Assembly: GCF_047601505.1 (NCBI RefSeq)
Contig: NZ_JASGJD010000001.1
Span: 1,550,001-1,614,000, forward strand
Reading direction: 5' to 3'
Source: Cloacibacterium sp047601505
GTDB lineage: Bacteria > Bacteroidota > Bacteroidia > Flavobacteriales > Weeksellaceae
DNA: 64,000 nucleotides
Shown here piece by piece: positions 52,670 to 62,161 of this stretch (positions within the stretch are counted from its first letter, which is position 1; each line of letters starts with the position of its first letter). Both the position numbers and the translations under genes were made by a program. The notes beneath the pieces were generated by a model. It saw only the letters and a program-made list of their open reading frames with translations, ran no database searches and had not been told where the DNA came from.

Positions 52670-54871
52670 TTAAAATTTTACTTTAAAAATCTTTTTTTCT
52701 CCGTTTCTAATTATGGTAACGTCTCTTTCGTCTCCAGCATTTAGTTTTGCAAGGCATTCCATATAAGAGTAAACTTCTGTAATTTTACAATCTCCTATTT
52801 GAGTTAAAATGTCGCCAGATTCAATTCCTGCAATGGCAGCTGGTCTTCCTTCTGTAACACCATCAATGTGGAGTCCGTCTTTTGTATCGGCATAACTTGG
52901 CATAATTCCTAGTGTTACTTTGTATTTTGGAGCAGATTTAGTAGCTGTAGTTTTTGTTTTGGTGAAAGGAATTTCAGGTTTTAAGCTCAGTTCATTTGCA
53001 ATTCCGAAAACATAATTGGTAATTGTTTTTACGCCTTCAAAATTTATTTTTTCGGTATCATCACTTGGTTTGTGGTAATCTTCGTGAGTTCCTGTAAAGA
53101 AAAATAGTACAGGGATGTCTTTTAGGTAAAAGCTGGTATGGTCGCTTGGTCCAGTTCCAGATTCATCTAAAGCGAGGTTGTAACCTGCTGGTTTGTACTT
53201 TTCTATAATTTCTTTAAAAATGGGGCTACTTCCTATTCCGCCAACATTCAAAACTTTATCATGATTTAGCCTTCCTATCATGTCCATGTTTATCATTGCT
53301 ACTACATTTGGGAATTTGTTTTTAACATCTTCAGCAAATTTTTTAGAACCAATAAGTCCGTCTTCTTCTGCTGAGAAAAGCGCAAAAACATAGTTTACGG
53401 TTTCTTTGGTTTTATTTTGAGAAAAAATTCTCGCCAATTCCATTACGGCAGCAACTCCAGATGCATTATCATCTGCACCATTGTGAATTTGACCATCCGA
53501 ATTCATCAAAGTAGAGTGGTGGTGTTCATTTAACCCTAAATGGTCGTAATGCGCTCCAATAATGATGGTTTTAGAGGCTTTGTTGTCCAAAAATCCAATA
53601 ACATTTGTTCCTTTGCATGGTGTAGAAGAATTATCATCATGAGGATTTAATTTCACAGAATAATCAAATGGTTGAAGTTCTGTTTTTAAACCTAATTTAT
53701 TGAAATTTTTCACAATGTAACCTGAGGCTTTTTTTTCTCCATCACTACCCGCTAATCTTCCTTTTAAATCATCTGAAGCTAAAAAAGAAAGGTTAGATTT
53801 TAAATTTTCTTCGTTTATATTTTCAGAGGGTTCATCATCTACCCAATCTGCGATAAAAACGTTGGTTTCTCTTGGCTTAGATTGATTTCTATTGCTGCTG
53901 AAAACTAATTTTTTGCCATCTTTAGAAAACATTGGGAAAGCATTGAATTCGCTAGCATAAGTAATTTGTTTTAAATTTTTACCATCTAAATCAATTGTAT
54001 ATAGTTGAAAATCATAACCTCTAGTTGAATGGTGATTGCTAGAAAAAATAATTTTCTTGTCATTTGGAGTAAAATATGGAGCCCAATTGGCCTTGCCAAG
54101 ATGTGTAATTTGTTTTAAATCTGTTCCATCAGCATTGATGGTGTAGATTTCCATATTGGTAGGTGCTACAAGATTTTGAGCGAGATAATCTTTGTATTCT
54201 TTTATTTCTTCATCGGTTTTTGGTCTGGATGCTCGAAATACAATTTTCTTAGAATCGTGAGAGAAAAATGCACCGCCGTCATAACCTAAACCTGAGGTTA
54301 GTTGCTTCAAATTTTCACCATTAATATCCATTGTCCAAAGCTCTAAATCTCCACTTCTTGTAGATGTGAATACTATCTTTTTGCCATCTGGCGAAACTAC
54401 AGCTTCAGCATCATATCCTGGAGAATTGGTAAGTTTTTTGGTAATTTTACCATTCAAATCTGCTACATAGATATCAAAATCCGAATAAATAGCCCAAAGA
54501 TATTTTCCACTTTTCGAAATTGGAGGAGGAGGACAAGCCGATGAGCCTTCGTGTGTAGAAGCATATAAAACATGTTTGTTATCTGACATGAAGAAAGAGC
54601 AAGTGGTTTTTCCTTTTCCTGTGGAAATCATCTTTAGATTTGCAGATTTTTTATAAATATCTTTAGATAAATCATATAAAAAAATTTGGTCACATTCTGT
54701 TCCCAAATCTTTATTTGTAACCTGCATGGTTAAGAATTTGCCATCTGGCGAAAAATATGCTTCAGCATTATCTCCGCCATCTGTAAGCATGGTTATGTTT
54801 TTAAGATTTTTTTCTTGTGAAAATAATATTGCACTACTTAATATTGTGAAAATGATATATTTATTCTTCAT
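52670..54871 (-). CDS. M28-family metallopeptidase with PD40/TolB-like propeller and PDZ domain
   Basis: The 733-residue protein has a short signal peptide (to LFSQ19). Residues ~25-340 are WD40-like PD40 repeats (AVVSPDGKKIVFTSTRSGDL, AFFSHDSKKIVFRASR, PYFTPNDKKIIFSSNH). The M28 domain (~355-635) has di-zinc ligands in GAHYDHLG, GADDNASG, FSAEEDGLIGS, INMDMIGR and SDHTSFY. A C-terminal PDZ domain (~650-733) has GVTEGRPAAIAGIESGDIL. It is an exported aminopeptidase-type enzyme for peptide scavenging. Domain order propeller-M28-PDZ is common in Flavobacteriia. Confidence 0.92.
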   Translation of the reverse strand: MKNKYIIFTILSSAILFSQEKNLKNITMLTDGGDNAEAYFSPDGKFLTMQVTNKDLGTECDQIFLYDLSKDIYKKSANLKMISTGKGKTTCSFFMSDNKHVLYASTHEGSSACPPPPISKSGKYLWAIYSDFDIYVADLNGKITKKLTNSPGYDAEAVVSPDGKKIVFTSTRSGDLELWTMDINGENLKQLTSGLGYDGGAFFSHDSKKIVFRASRPKTDEEIKEYKDYLAQNLVAPTNMEIYTINADGTDLKQITHLGKANWAPYFTPNDKKIIFSSNHHSTRGYDFQLYTIDLDGKNLKQITYASEFNAFPMFSKDGKKLVFSSNRNQSKPRETNVFIADWVDDEPSENINEENLKSNLSFLASDDLKGRLAGSDGEKKASGYIVKNFNKLGLKTELQPFDYSVKLNPHDDNSSTPCKGTNVIGFLDNKASKTIIIGAHYDHLGLNEHHHSTLMNSDGQIHNGADDNASGVAAVMELARIFSQNKTKETVNYVFALFSAEEDGLIGSKKFAEDVKNKFPNVVAMINMDMIGRLNHDKVLNVGGIGSSPIFKEIIEKYKPAGYNLALDESGTGPSDHTSFYLKDIPVLFFFTGTHEDYHKPSDDTEKINFEGVKTITNYVFGIANELSLKPEIPFTKTKTTATKSAPKYKVTLGIMPSYADTKDGLHIDGVTEGRPAAIAGIESGDILTQIGDCKITEVYSYMECLAKLNAGDERDVTIIRNGEKKIFKVKF

Positions 54872-54883
54872 AAAGTAAAATAT

Positions 54884-57460
54884 TTAGAAAGGATAACCTA
54901 TAGAGAAATTGACTGCTGGTTTGAAGAGTTGAATCTTATCAGCAACCCATCTTTCGCCTTGTATGTTGTTTGGATCGTAGATTTTATAAGCTAAATCTAA
55001 TCTTACGGTAATATAAGCAACATGGATTCTTAGCCCGAAACCACTACCTAATCCCATTTGAGAAATAAATTTTTTAAATTTGAATTCGTCTCCAATTCCA
55101 GTGTCTTTTAAGCTCCAAATATTTCCGGCATCTGTAAATAATGCACCTTCAAACATATCGTTTATTGGGAATCTGTACTCAATATTAGTAGTTAATTTCA
55201 CATTTCCCATCATGTAAGCTCTTACTTTTTTATCAACTTGTGTATCTGCTGGTCCTAATCCTCCGAAGGCAATCCATGCTCTTACATCGTTGCTTCCACC
55301 ACTAAAGTAAGACCTTACAAATGGCATGCTAGAAGAATTTCCGTAAGGAATTCCTAATCCGAAAACTTGTCTTACAATGAACTGACTTTTGTTGTTGAAT
55401 GTAAAATATTTCCTAACATCTACGTCAAATTTTACAAATTGAGAAATAGGGATTCCGAAAATCTGTCGGCTATTTACACTAATGTTATTAGAGGTTTCGT
55501 ATTTTTTACTTAATAAACCTAAAGCATTACCCGCAAGTTCTACTTTTCCATCGAAATAGAATGGGTTTTTAAAGCCTTTTTTTCCTATTTCGTTATAAGT
55601 GAAATTATAAATTAATGAGTTGATAATTACATTCTGTGTAATTCTTTCTTTTTTGTAGAGAACTTGTAAGAAGTTGATGTATAATTGAGAGTCTTGTCCT
55701 GTGCTAATGGTATTTATGAAGTCTGTGTCTGCGGTAATTAAGTTAGATACATCATCTTTAGTAAGAGTGCCGTTTCCGTTATCGTACATTGAACCAACTG
55801 CAGGGTTGTAAACAAAATATTTTTGAAAAATTTCGTCTCTTAAATTATCATCCGCAGGGAAATAATCGTAGTAAGCACTTTTGTTTTTGGTAATACTTAA
55901 TTGGGTATTGAATACAGATAATTTGTGAGTAACTCTATCATTTACATTTACATAGTAATTTAATCCGGCATTAAAAAGCCTTCTGTCCATGCCAATGTTA
56001 TTTTGTGCCGAAACACCTAGATTTATAGAAGAAACTGGCGAATATTTATTTGGAATAAATTTTTCTGTTTTGAAAGGGAGTAATAATCTTGGGAAATTTA
56101 AACCTAATTGCGCCGAAAATTCCGAAGCATTAAGAAAAGCATCAGGATTTTTTTGGGTATAAACAGTTCCGAAAGTTCCCGAAACGCTTGCAGTAAGGTT
56201 TTCTGCTCCTCTAAAAATATTTCTGGCAGTTAATTCTGCAGATGGAGAAAAACCAAAGTTTAAAATTTGAGAATAATGTAAATCTAAAGCACCTTTTATG
56301 CTATATGTAGGCAAAGGAATTAGTCTATATTTTACATTAATAACAGTGTCATTAGGATTTACAACTTCTCTGTAATCTGCAATAGAAAAGTTGTTGGTAG
56401 CAATAATGTTTCTCTTGGTAAGGTCTAGATTTTTTTGATTGTATATTTCTCCTTTTTTTATGGTAATAGGTCTCCAAAGAGTTTTTACTTTGAATTGTTT
56501 GTCTATTCTTTTAATGTTGATGCCTCTGTATTCTCTTTCTAGCGTAGTTTTATCTGTAATTTTGTTTACATATTCCACATCAATATCACCAATTGTATAT
56601 TTTTTGTAAGGCGTGTTAGCAGAATCTTTTAGAATTTGCATGGTAAGCGGAACTTGCTTTCTACTGGTTAAAGTATCAGCAGTAAAATAAATTTCTCCAC
56701 CATCTCTGTTGAAGGTGTAGAAACCGTTCTCTTGCATAAGGTCTGTAATTCTTTTTACTTCGTTTTCTAGATATACCTGATTTAGGATTTCTCCAGATTT
56801 TATATTACTTTCCTTTAAATTTCCTTCGTAGATACTCTTTATGTTTTCATAAGGAATTTTATAGGTGAAATCTTTAATAAAAGTAGGGTCTTTATAAGTG
56901 ATTTTATAGTTTGCCTGAGCTTTTTTTGTGGCAGAATCTTTCTTGGTAGAATAATCTACATTAGAATCCCAATATCCTCTGTAAACCAAAAATTGTCTTA
57001 TTTTTTCGGCGCTGTTGGCAGTTTTTCCTTCGTCTAAAATTACAGGAGGTTTTCCTAAAGTGTGATACAATCTGCTCCAGAAAATACTTTCGCCCACCAA
57101 TTCAGGATGGTTATATTTTCTAAAAAGAGAATCCCTAAGTTTCTGAGTTCTCATATTGCTAGGAAACGTCATATATTCCGATACAATAGTGTCGTATTTC
57201 GGGTTTGCAAGATTGTACATCCAAAGACCTGTTGGGAAAAAAAATAGGTTTTTCTTATTAGGTTTTTGGTTTACATAATTAGGAATTTCGTCTTTATATT
57301 TATTATTGTCTAAATAATCAAAATGATTTTTTGTAAGCAAATACTTGCCTTCTGGTACCTTTTTGGTAGAATTGCAGGCATACAAAGCTAATAGCAAAAT
57401 TGCGAAAGAAAAAAATATGTGGTATTTTTGAAAATATTTCAGAAAATGCTTACTGCTCAT
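54884..57460 (-). CDS. BamA/TamA (Omp85) family outer-membrane protein, TamL-like lipoprotein
   Basis: The start chosen is 57460 (MSSKHFLKYFQK); the six residues before it (MKNFYF) are optional. The product is 858 residues. A hydrophobic segment ends in the lipobox LALYAC, typical of the TamL lipoprotein form in Bacteroidota. POTRA-like repeats occupy ~30-390, and the C-terminal barrel (~430-858) has the Omp85 motif VRAWIAFGGLGPAD region and GSGFGLRIHVAYITVRLDLA. It probably helps insert outer-membrane proteins or handles lipid transport. Its 5' end overlaps the divergent methyltransferase gene by 15 bp. Confidence 0.9.
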   Translation of the reverse strand: MSSKHFLKYFQKYHIFFSFAILLLALYACNSTKKVPEGKYLLTKNHFDYLDNNKYKDEIPNYVNQKPNKKNLFFFPTGLWMYNLANPKYDTIVSEYMTFPSNMRTQKLRDSLFRKYNHPELVGESIFWSRLYHTLGKPPVILDEGKTANSAEKIRQFLVYRGYWDSNVDYSTKKDSATKKAQANYKITYKDPTFIKDFTYKIPYENIKSIYEGNLKESNIKSGEILNQVYLENEVKRITDLMQENGFYTFNRDGGEIYFTADTLTSRKQVPLTMQILKDSANTPYKKYTIGDIDVEYVNKITDKTTLEREYRGINIKRIDKQFKVKTLWRPITIKKGEIYNQKNLDLTKRNIIATNNFSIADYREVVNPNDTVINVKYRLIPLPTYSIKGALDLHYSQILNFGFSPSAELTARNIFRGAENLTASVSGTFGTVYTQKNPDAFLNASEFSAQLGLNFPRLLLPFKTEKFIPNKYSPVSSINLGVSAQNNIGMDRRLFNAGLNYYVNVNDRVTHKLSVFNTQLSITKNKSAYYDYFPADDNLRDEIFQKYFVYNPAVGSMYDNGNGTLTKDDVSNLITADTDFINTISTGQDSQLYINFLQVLYKKERITQNVIINSLIYNFTYNEIGKKGFKNPFYFDGKVELAGNALGLLSKKYETSNNISVNSRQIFGIPISQFVKFDVDVRKYFTFNNKSQFIVRQVFGLGIPYGNSSSMPFVRSYFSGGSNDVRAWIAFGGLGPADTQVDKKVRAYMMGNVKLTTNIEYRFPINDMFEGALFTDAGNIWSLKDTGIGDEFKFKKFISQMGLGSGFGLRIHVAYITVRLDLAYKIYDPNNIQGERWVADKIQLFKPAVNFSIGYPF

Positions 57461-58174
57461 AAAATAAAAGTTTTTCAATCTTTAGATAAAAAGAAGTTCA
57501 GACAAAAATACAATTTGTTTTTGGTTGAAGGTAATAAAATCATCTCAGAACTCAAAAATTCTCCGTATAAAATTAAAGAAATTTTCAGTGTTGAACCTTC
57601 AGAATTGTCTTTTCTAAAATCTGAAACTCATCTTATTACAGAACGAGATTTAAAGAAAATTAGTTTTTTGCAAACTCCAAAAGATTCTGTAGCGGTGGTA
57701 GAAATACCAGAAACTAAGTTTTTACAGCATCCAAAAATTCAAATTATCTTAGACGGAATACAAGATCCAGGTAATCTGGGCACTATTATTAGGCTTTGCG
57801 ATTGGTTTGGAATAGAGCAAATTATTTGCAGCCAAGATACTGTAGATTTGTACAATCCGAAAGTAATACAATCTACCAAAGGCTCTTTTACCAGAGTAAA
57901 TGTTTTTTATACAGATTTAGAAGAATTTTTGCAGAAATCTGATGTTCCTAACATCGGTACAGATATGACGGGAGAAAATCTTTATCAATACCATTTTCCA
58001 GAGAAATTTAATCTTATTTTAGGAAACGAAGGAAAAGGAATGCGCCCAAATGTAGAAAAATTGGTTTCTCAAAACATTACCATTCCTCGTTTTGGAAATA
58101 ATAAATCTACAGAAAGCCTCAATGTTTCTATGGCTACAGGAATTATTTTGGGGCAGATTTTTTCTAAATTTTAA
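57446..58174 (+). CDS. TrmH/SpoU-family RNA 2'-O-methyltransferase
   Basis: The start chosen is 57446 (MLTAHKIKVFQSLDKKKFRQ); the nine upstream residues do not match the family and lie inside the opposite gene. The product is 242 residues. An N-terminal substrate-binding domain (LFLVEGNKIISEL) is followed by the trefoil-knot SPOUT domain: motif 1 LDGIQDPGNLGTIIRLCDWF, motif 2 LILGNEGKGM, motif 3 STESLNVSMATGI. It methylates ribose in rRNA or tRNA using SAM; the target is not readable from sequence. Confidence 0.93.
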   Translation: MLTAHKIKVFQSLDKKKFRQKYNLFLVEGNKIISELKNSPYKIKEIFSVEPSELSFLKSETHLITERDLKKISFLQTPKDSVAVVEIPETKFLQHPKIQIILDGIQDPGNLGTIIRLCDWFGIEQIICSQDTVDLYNPKVIQSTKGSFTRVNVFYTDLEEFLQKSDVPNIGTDMTGENLYQYHFPEKFNLILGNEGKGMRPNVEKLVSQNITIPRFGNNKSTESLNVSMATGIILGQIFSKF

Positions 58175-58251
58175 ATCGAATGATTTCAGAATAAGAAAAT
58201 TATTATCTTTAGAGGCTTATCTAAATTTGTAACCTCCAAAAATAGTTTTCG

Positions 58252-59181
58252 ATGCAGGAAATTGCTTTTTTTATCAATCCAAAAATCCGAAATTTTAGAA
58301 AAATTGAAATAGAATTGCAACATCATTTCATAGATTTTGATTATAAATTTTTTATTTCAGAATACCATGGTCATCTGCTTTCTCTTCCTCAAAAAGCCAT
58401 TTCAGAAGGTTATAATTGTATGATTGCTGTTGGCGGAGATGGTACACTAAACGAAGTAGTTAACGGTGCAATTAATGCTTTTAATAATTTTGGAATTATA
58501 GATTGGGAAAAAATTTCAGACATTAAAATAGGCGTTTTTCCAGCTGGTAGTGGTAATGATTTTGTAAGAAATATTTATGATTCTAAAATTACAACACTCA
58601 AAAATCTTATTCAAAATAATAAATCTGAACCAATTGATGTAGGTTTTGCCAAATTTTCTGATGAAAAAGGAATTATTACCGAAAGATTTTTTATGAATAT
58701 TGCAGATGTAGGAATTGGTGGTGAAGTAGTTATAAATAAAGAAAAATTGCCTGATTTTTTCTCGGCTAGATTTAATTATCTGGCGTCTATTCTTTATGTG
58801 ATGGTTACTTATAGAAAAAAATTAGTGAAAGTAAAAACAGATACGTTTTCGTATAAAGGAAAAATTTTAAATTTTGTAATTGCCAACGGAAAATATTTTG
58901 GCAATGCCATAGGAATTGCACCACATGCTGAGATAAATGATGGTAAATTTTCTATTACCAACATAGGAAATGTAAGTTTACTAGATTATTTCTTAAACAT
59001 AAGAGCTGCTAAAAAATGTGAAAAAATTAGTCATCCGCAAGTTACATATTCAGACGCGAATGAAGTTTATATTGAAAGTGTAGACCATAGAAAAATAACT
59101 ATTGATATGGACGGAGAATTTGTAGGTTTTGCTCCGATTAAACTTATCTGCGAAAAAAACAGAATTAATTTTATTAAATAA
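58252..59181 (+). CDS. Diacylglycerol-kinase-family lipid kinase (YegS/BmrU-like)
   Basis: This 309-residue protein has the family motifs VGGDGTLNEVVNGA (nucleotide binding), GVFPAGSGNDFVRN and GIGGEVVINKEK, with a C-terminal beta-sandwich ending in IDMDGEFVGFAPIKL. It phosphorylates a lipid or sphingoid-type substrate at the membrane surface. Its stop codon lies only one base from the convergent mscS-like gene's stop. Confidence 0.92.
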   Translation: MQEIAFFINPKIRNFRKIEIELQHHFIDFDYKFFISEYHGHLLSLPQKAISEGYNCMIAVGGDGTLNEVVNGAINAFNNFGIIDWEKISDIKIGVFPAGSGNDFVRNIYDSKITTLKNLIQNNKSEPIDVGFAKFSDEKGIITERFFMNIADVGIGGEVVINKEKLPDFFSARFNYLASILYVMVTYRKKLVKVKTDTFSYKGKILNFVIANGKYFGNAIGIAPHAEINDGKFSITNIGNVSLLDYFLNIRAAKKCEKISHPQVTYSDANEVYIESVDHRKITIDMDGEFVGFAPIKLICEKNRINFIK

Positions 59182-59182
59182 T

Positions 59183-60007
59183 TTATACAGTTGCGGGAGG
59201 AATTTGGATATTGCTAGATTTAATATAAGCCAGAACTTTTCTCAGTATTTCGGATCTTAAACTACCTCCAGGTGCTGTAACATCTGTGGTTTTGAACCAA
59301 TAAGAGCATTTAATTTTTACCTTATCATTCTCAAAATCGGAAATAGAAACTGAGGCTTTAGGATTTTTTTCTACTTCTTCAAATCTATTAATAAGTTGTA
59401 GAATATCACTCATTATTTTTTCTACATTGTCTTCAATATTCAGCATCAAGATAAAATCACTTCTCAAAAGTTGATGATAAGTATAGTTTTCTAAAGGATT
59501 TTTGAGAATGATAGAATTCGGGATAAAAACATCTTTTCCGTCTAAAGTTTGGATGTTGGTTTCTCTTAAAGATAAATCTTTTACTTTGCCTCTAATTTTT
59601 TGAACCTCAATTAAATCTCCAATTTTGAAAGGTCTTCTGAATGCCATTAAAATACCAGCAAGAAAATTTTCGCCAATATCTTTTAGTGCAAAACCTACGA
59701 TAAAAGTTGTGATGGCTGTACCTGCCAAAATTTTATCTGTAATATTGCCAAATCCTAAAATTCCTAAACTTATTGACGCCAAAAAAAGTGTAAGAATAAT
59801 AGAGATAATATTAACTAAAAATGTAGTAACAATAGAGTCTTTGGCTTTTTCGTGGATGGTTTTTCTGGCATATTTTGAAGTAAGTTTTATTACAAAACCT
59901 CCAATTGCTAAAACTAAAAGTGCAAGAATAATTGCTGGGATTTTATGCAAAAAAAGAATCCAAGTGTTTTCTAATTGTTCTACAAATATCTTAATTTCTT
60001 CCTCCAT
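59183..60007 (-). CDS. Small-conductance mechanosensitive channel (MscS family)
   Basis: This 274-residue protein has three N-terminal membrane helices (~18-42, 62-86, 90-115). The pore helix shows GTAITTFIVGFALKDIGENF, followed by the beta domain GILMAFRRPFKIGDLIEVQK and VFIPNSIILKNPLENY. Length equals classical MscS. It releases solutes under osmotic downshock in the inner membrane. It is the last gene of a run that includes two small envelope proteins and a YtxH protein. Confidence 0.95.
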   Translation of the reverse strand: MEEEIKIFVEQLENTWILFLHKIPAIILALLVLAIGGFVIKLTSKYARKTIHEKAKDSIVTTFLVNIISIILTLFLASISLGILGFGNITDKILAGTAITTFIVGFALKDIGENFLAGILMAFRRPFKIGDLIEVQKIRGKVKDLSLRETNIQTLDGKDVFIPNSIILKNPLENYTYHQLLRSDFILMLNIEDNVEKIMSDILQLINRFEEVEKNPKASVSISDFENDKVKIKCSYWFKTTDVTAPGGSLRSEILRKVLAYIKSSNIQIPPATV

Positions 60008-60010
60008 TTT

Positions 60011-60514
60011 TTAGATCACTTTGTTCAGACTTTTAAGGGTTTCTTGTTTTTGATAATCGTCTAATTTTTCTCTTACAAATTTTAAAGCATGTGGTGCCAA
60101 ATAAATTAAGGCAATGCCAAGAGCTTTTTTCTTCCAATCTGTATGGTTGAGATTTTTCTTAGCATAATTAGTAACAACAGCTGCTGCTCCTAGTTTTAGA
60201 GCATTTTCTGCAACGCTCACAAATAAATTTTGAGTATTGATTCCTAGTTTCTCTTCTCCCAATTCGTTAATTTCAGATTTTACAAAATTATCAGAAACTC
60301 CACCTGTTACAAAACTAAGAATTTCACCAGCTTTTAAAGAGATTTGATGATTGCCTTCTTGGTCTATTTTATCTGTCAGAAATTGGTCTGTAAGTCCGTT
60401 TGTAATTGCACTAAGGCTTTCTTTTGGGTTTTCAAAAGATAATTTTTCTTCAATATCGGCGATGTTTTGCTTTAGCAATTCTTTTCTTTTTTTTAAATCG
60501 GATAAATTTTTCAT
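60011..60514 (-). CDS. Hypothetical protein of an envelope-stress gene run
   Basis: This 167-residue protein starts with a coiled-coil-like helix (NLSDLKKRKELLKQNIADIE). It has amphipathic middle helices (ITNGLTDQFLTDKI, SVAENALKLGAAAVVTNYA) and a weakly hydrophobic C-terminal part (ALGIALIYLAPHALKFV). I do not recognise a family. It is 3 bp from mscS and 11 bp from the holin-X gene, so it shares their transcript. Confidence 0.65.
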   Translation of the reverse strand: MKNLSDLKKRKELLKQNIADIEEKLSFENPKESLSAITNGLTDQFLTDKIDQEGNHQISLKAGEILSFVTGGVSDNFVKSEINELGEEKLGINTQNLFVSVAENALKLGAAAVVTNYAKKNLNHTDWKKKALGIALIYLAPHALKFVREKLDDYQKQETLKSLNKVI

Positions 60515-60525
60515 AGTATTCGTTT

Positions 60526-60837
60526 TTAGTCGTTAAAAAAAGCTTCAATTGCTTTGTTTGTAATGGCATCTTTAATTTGATGTCTGAATAAATACGCCAA
60601 TATTATCATCAATAAATAGAATCCCGAAAGAATGAAAAATCCAAGAGCATAGCTTTCTATCCATTTTCCAATCATTAGTGCTAAACCAATATTGAGCAAA
60701 ATAATGAAAAAACTTCCCATTACTGTCATTATCAAAAGCGGAACTGAGACTCCGATAATTTTGAGGGTTTTCTCTGTAGCATCTAGTCTTAGCAGTTCTA
60801 CGTGATTTTCTATGTAATCTTTCAGTATTTTAATCAT
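60526..60837 (-). CDS. Phage-holin family (holin-X type) membrane protein
   Basis: This 103-residue protein has two central hydrophobic helices (~27-56 and ~62-85) between charged ends (YIENHVELLRLDATEKTLKI; FRHQIKDAITNKAIEAFF). This is the layout of chromosomal holin-X/Phage_holin_3_6 proteins, which are not phage genes in this setting. They often stand beside YtxH proteins, as here. Confidence 0.82.
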   Translation of the reverse strand: MIKILKDYIENHVELLRLDATEKTLKIIGVSVPLLIMTVMGSFFIILLNIGLALMIGKWIESYALGFFILSGFYLLMIILAYLFRHQIKDAITNKAIEAFFND

Positions 60838-60870
60838 GGCTTTCTTAAAATTTGATTTAAAATTACAAAA

Positions 60871-60897
60871 AAAGGAACTTATACGCTAAGTTCCTTT
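60871..60897 (-). terminator. Intrinsic terminator after the YtxH gene
   Basis: A perfect 10-bp stem AAAGGAACTT (60871-60880) / AAGTTCCTTT (60888-60897) with a 7-nt loop is followed by a T run on the minus strand. It separates YtxH from the holin-X gene. Confidence 0.88.
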
Positions 60898-60920
60898 GTA
60901 GGATTTTGTAAAAACTTTAT

Positions 60921-61265
60921 TTATTTTAAAGCATCTAGTTCTGTTTCTACTTCGTGTGCAACTTCAGAAGCTTTGCTAGCCGCTGTAGTTTTGTACTTTT
61001 CGAAATTTTCTTTTACGCTAGAAACTACTTTGTCTATATTTTCTTTTGCTTTTTCCGAAAGGCTTCCGTATTCGGTTTTTACTTTTTCTGAAACTTTTTC
61101 GTATTCGTCTAAAGCTTGGTCTTTCAAATCTGTTGCTTTAGCTTTCAATTTTTTTCTGGTTTCTTTGCCTTCTTCTGGAGCGAAAAGCACTCCTAATACT
61201 AAACCTGCAGCTGCTCCAGCCAAAATTCCTGCTAATACGGCTGCTGTATTTTTTCCTTTTGCCAT
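60921..61265 (-). CDS. YtxH domain-containing general stress protein
   Basis: This 114-residue protein has the N-terminal hydrophobic Gly/Ala segment and signature (LAGILAGAAAGLVLGVLFAP, then EEGKETRKKLKAKA). A long charged amphipathic coil follows (LSEKAKENIDKVVSSVKENF). It is membrane-anchored with the coil in the cytoplasm. Relatives are stress-induced; exact function is unknown. Confidence 0.92.
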   Translation of the reverse strand: MAKGKNTAAVLAGILAGAAAGLVLGVLFAPEEGKETRKKLKAKATDLKDQALDEYEKVSEKVKTEYGSLSEKAKENIDKVVSSVKENFEKYKTTAASKASEVAHEVETELDALK

Positions 61266-61388
61266 TTTTATATGATTTTAGTGTTAATATGAACGATTAG
61301 TTATGACACCACAACTGTCGCAAGTTCTGTACCAAATATAAGGAAAAAATCACAAATTTTTGTTAAATAATAATGAAATTAATGGTTT

Positions 61389-62063
61389 TTATTGAGCAAG
61401 GTAAGATAAGATAAGTTCTATTGTTTCTTGTTTGTTTAGATTGGTGTTGTCTATTAAAATAGCATCATCAGCTTGTTTTAGCGGTGCTACATCTCTTTCG
61501 CTGTCTATTTTATCTCTGGAAACAAGATTTTGATACACTTCTTCATAAGATGCTTCTATACCAAGATGTTGTAGCTCTAGAAACCTTCTTTTAGCTCTTT
61601 CTTCTGGGCTTGCGGTAACAAAAAATTTGAAATCTGCGTTGGGCAATATTACGGTTCCTATATCTCTTCCGTCCATTATTACACCACCTTTAGCAGCAAG
61701 ATTTCTTTGGAAATCTAGCAAAAAATCTCTTACTTCTGGTTGTTTTGCAATAATGCTAACATTGTTAGAAACTCTAGGATCTCTAATTTCTTGGTTGATA
61801 TTTTTACCGTTGAGAAATAATTCTAAAACGTTATTATTTGGGACAAATTCTAGGTTTATTTCATTTAATTTAGAAAAAAGTGACTTTATGTCAATTTCCT
61901 GTTGGTCATTTAGACAGTTTTCTAGCGCGAAGAAAGTTATTCCTCGGTATAAAGCACCGGTATCTATGTGAATTAATTCTAATTCTTTGGCAATTTCTTT
62001 AGAAATAGAACTTTTTCCGGTGGATGAGTATCCGTCAATCGCAATTACAGGTTTCTTTTTCAT
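61389..62063 (-). CDS. cmk: Cytidylate kinase
   Basis: The start chosen is 62063 (MKKKPVIAIDGYSSTGKSS); the 27 residues upstream of it have no family match. The product is 224 residues. The P-loop GYSSTGKSSIS, the IDTGALYRG motif, the CMP-binding insert and GRDIGTVILPNADFKFFVTA with RAKRR are present. It phosphorylates CMP and dCMP in nucleotide salvage. It is next to porQ. Confidence 0.95.
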   Translation of the reverse strand: MKKKPVIAIDGYSSTGKSSISKEIAKELELIHIDTGALYRGITFFALENCLNDQQEIDIKSLFSKLNEINLEFVPNNNVLELFLNGKNINQEIRDPRVSNNVSIIAKQPEVRDFLLDFQRNLAAKGGVIMDGRDIGTVILPNADFKFFVTASPEERAKRRFLELQHLGIEASYEEVYQNLVSRDKIDSERDVAPLKQADDAILIDNTNLNKQETIELILSYLAQ

Positions 62064-62161
62064 AAGGGCAAATTTCGCCAAATTATTTTGATTTTGAAAA
62101 TTATTGGAAAAAGAAGTGAGAAGTTCAAAAAAAATCAGCAACAATCAAAAATCAATCAAAA

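Noticed and set aside
59625..60014. 129-codon plus-strand frame over the MscS-like gene
   Set aside because: The minus-strand MscS is certain and this frame has no domain.
60526..60837. Prophage holin
   Set aside because: No other phage genes are nearby and the YtxH/MscS context is that of chromosomal holin-X proteins.
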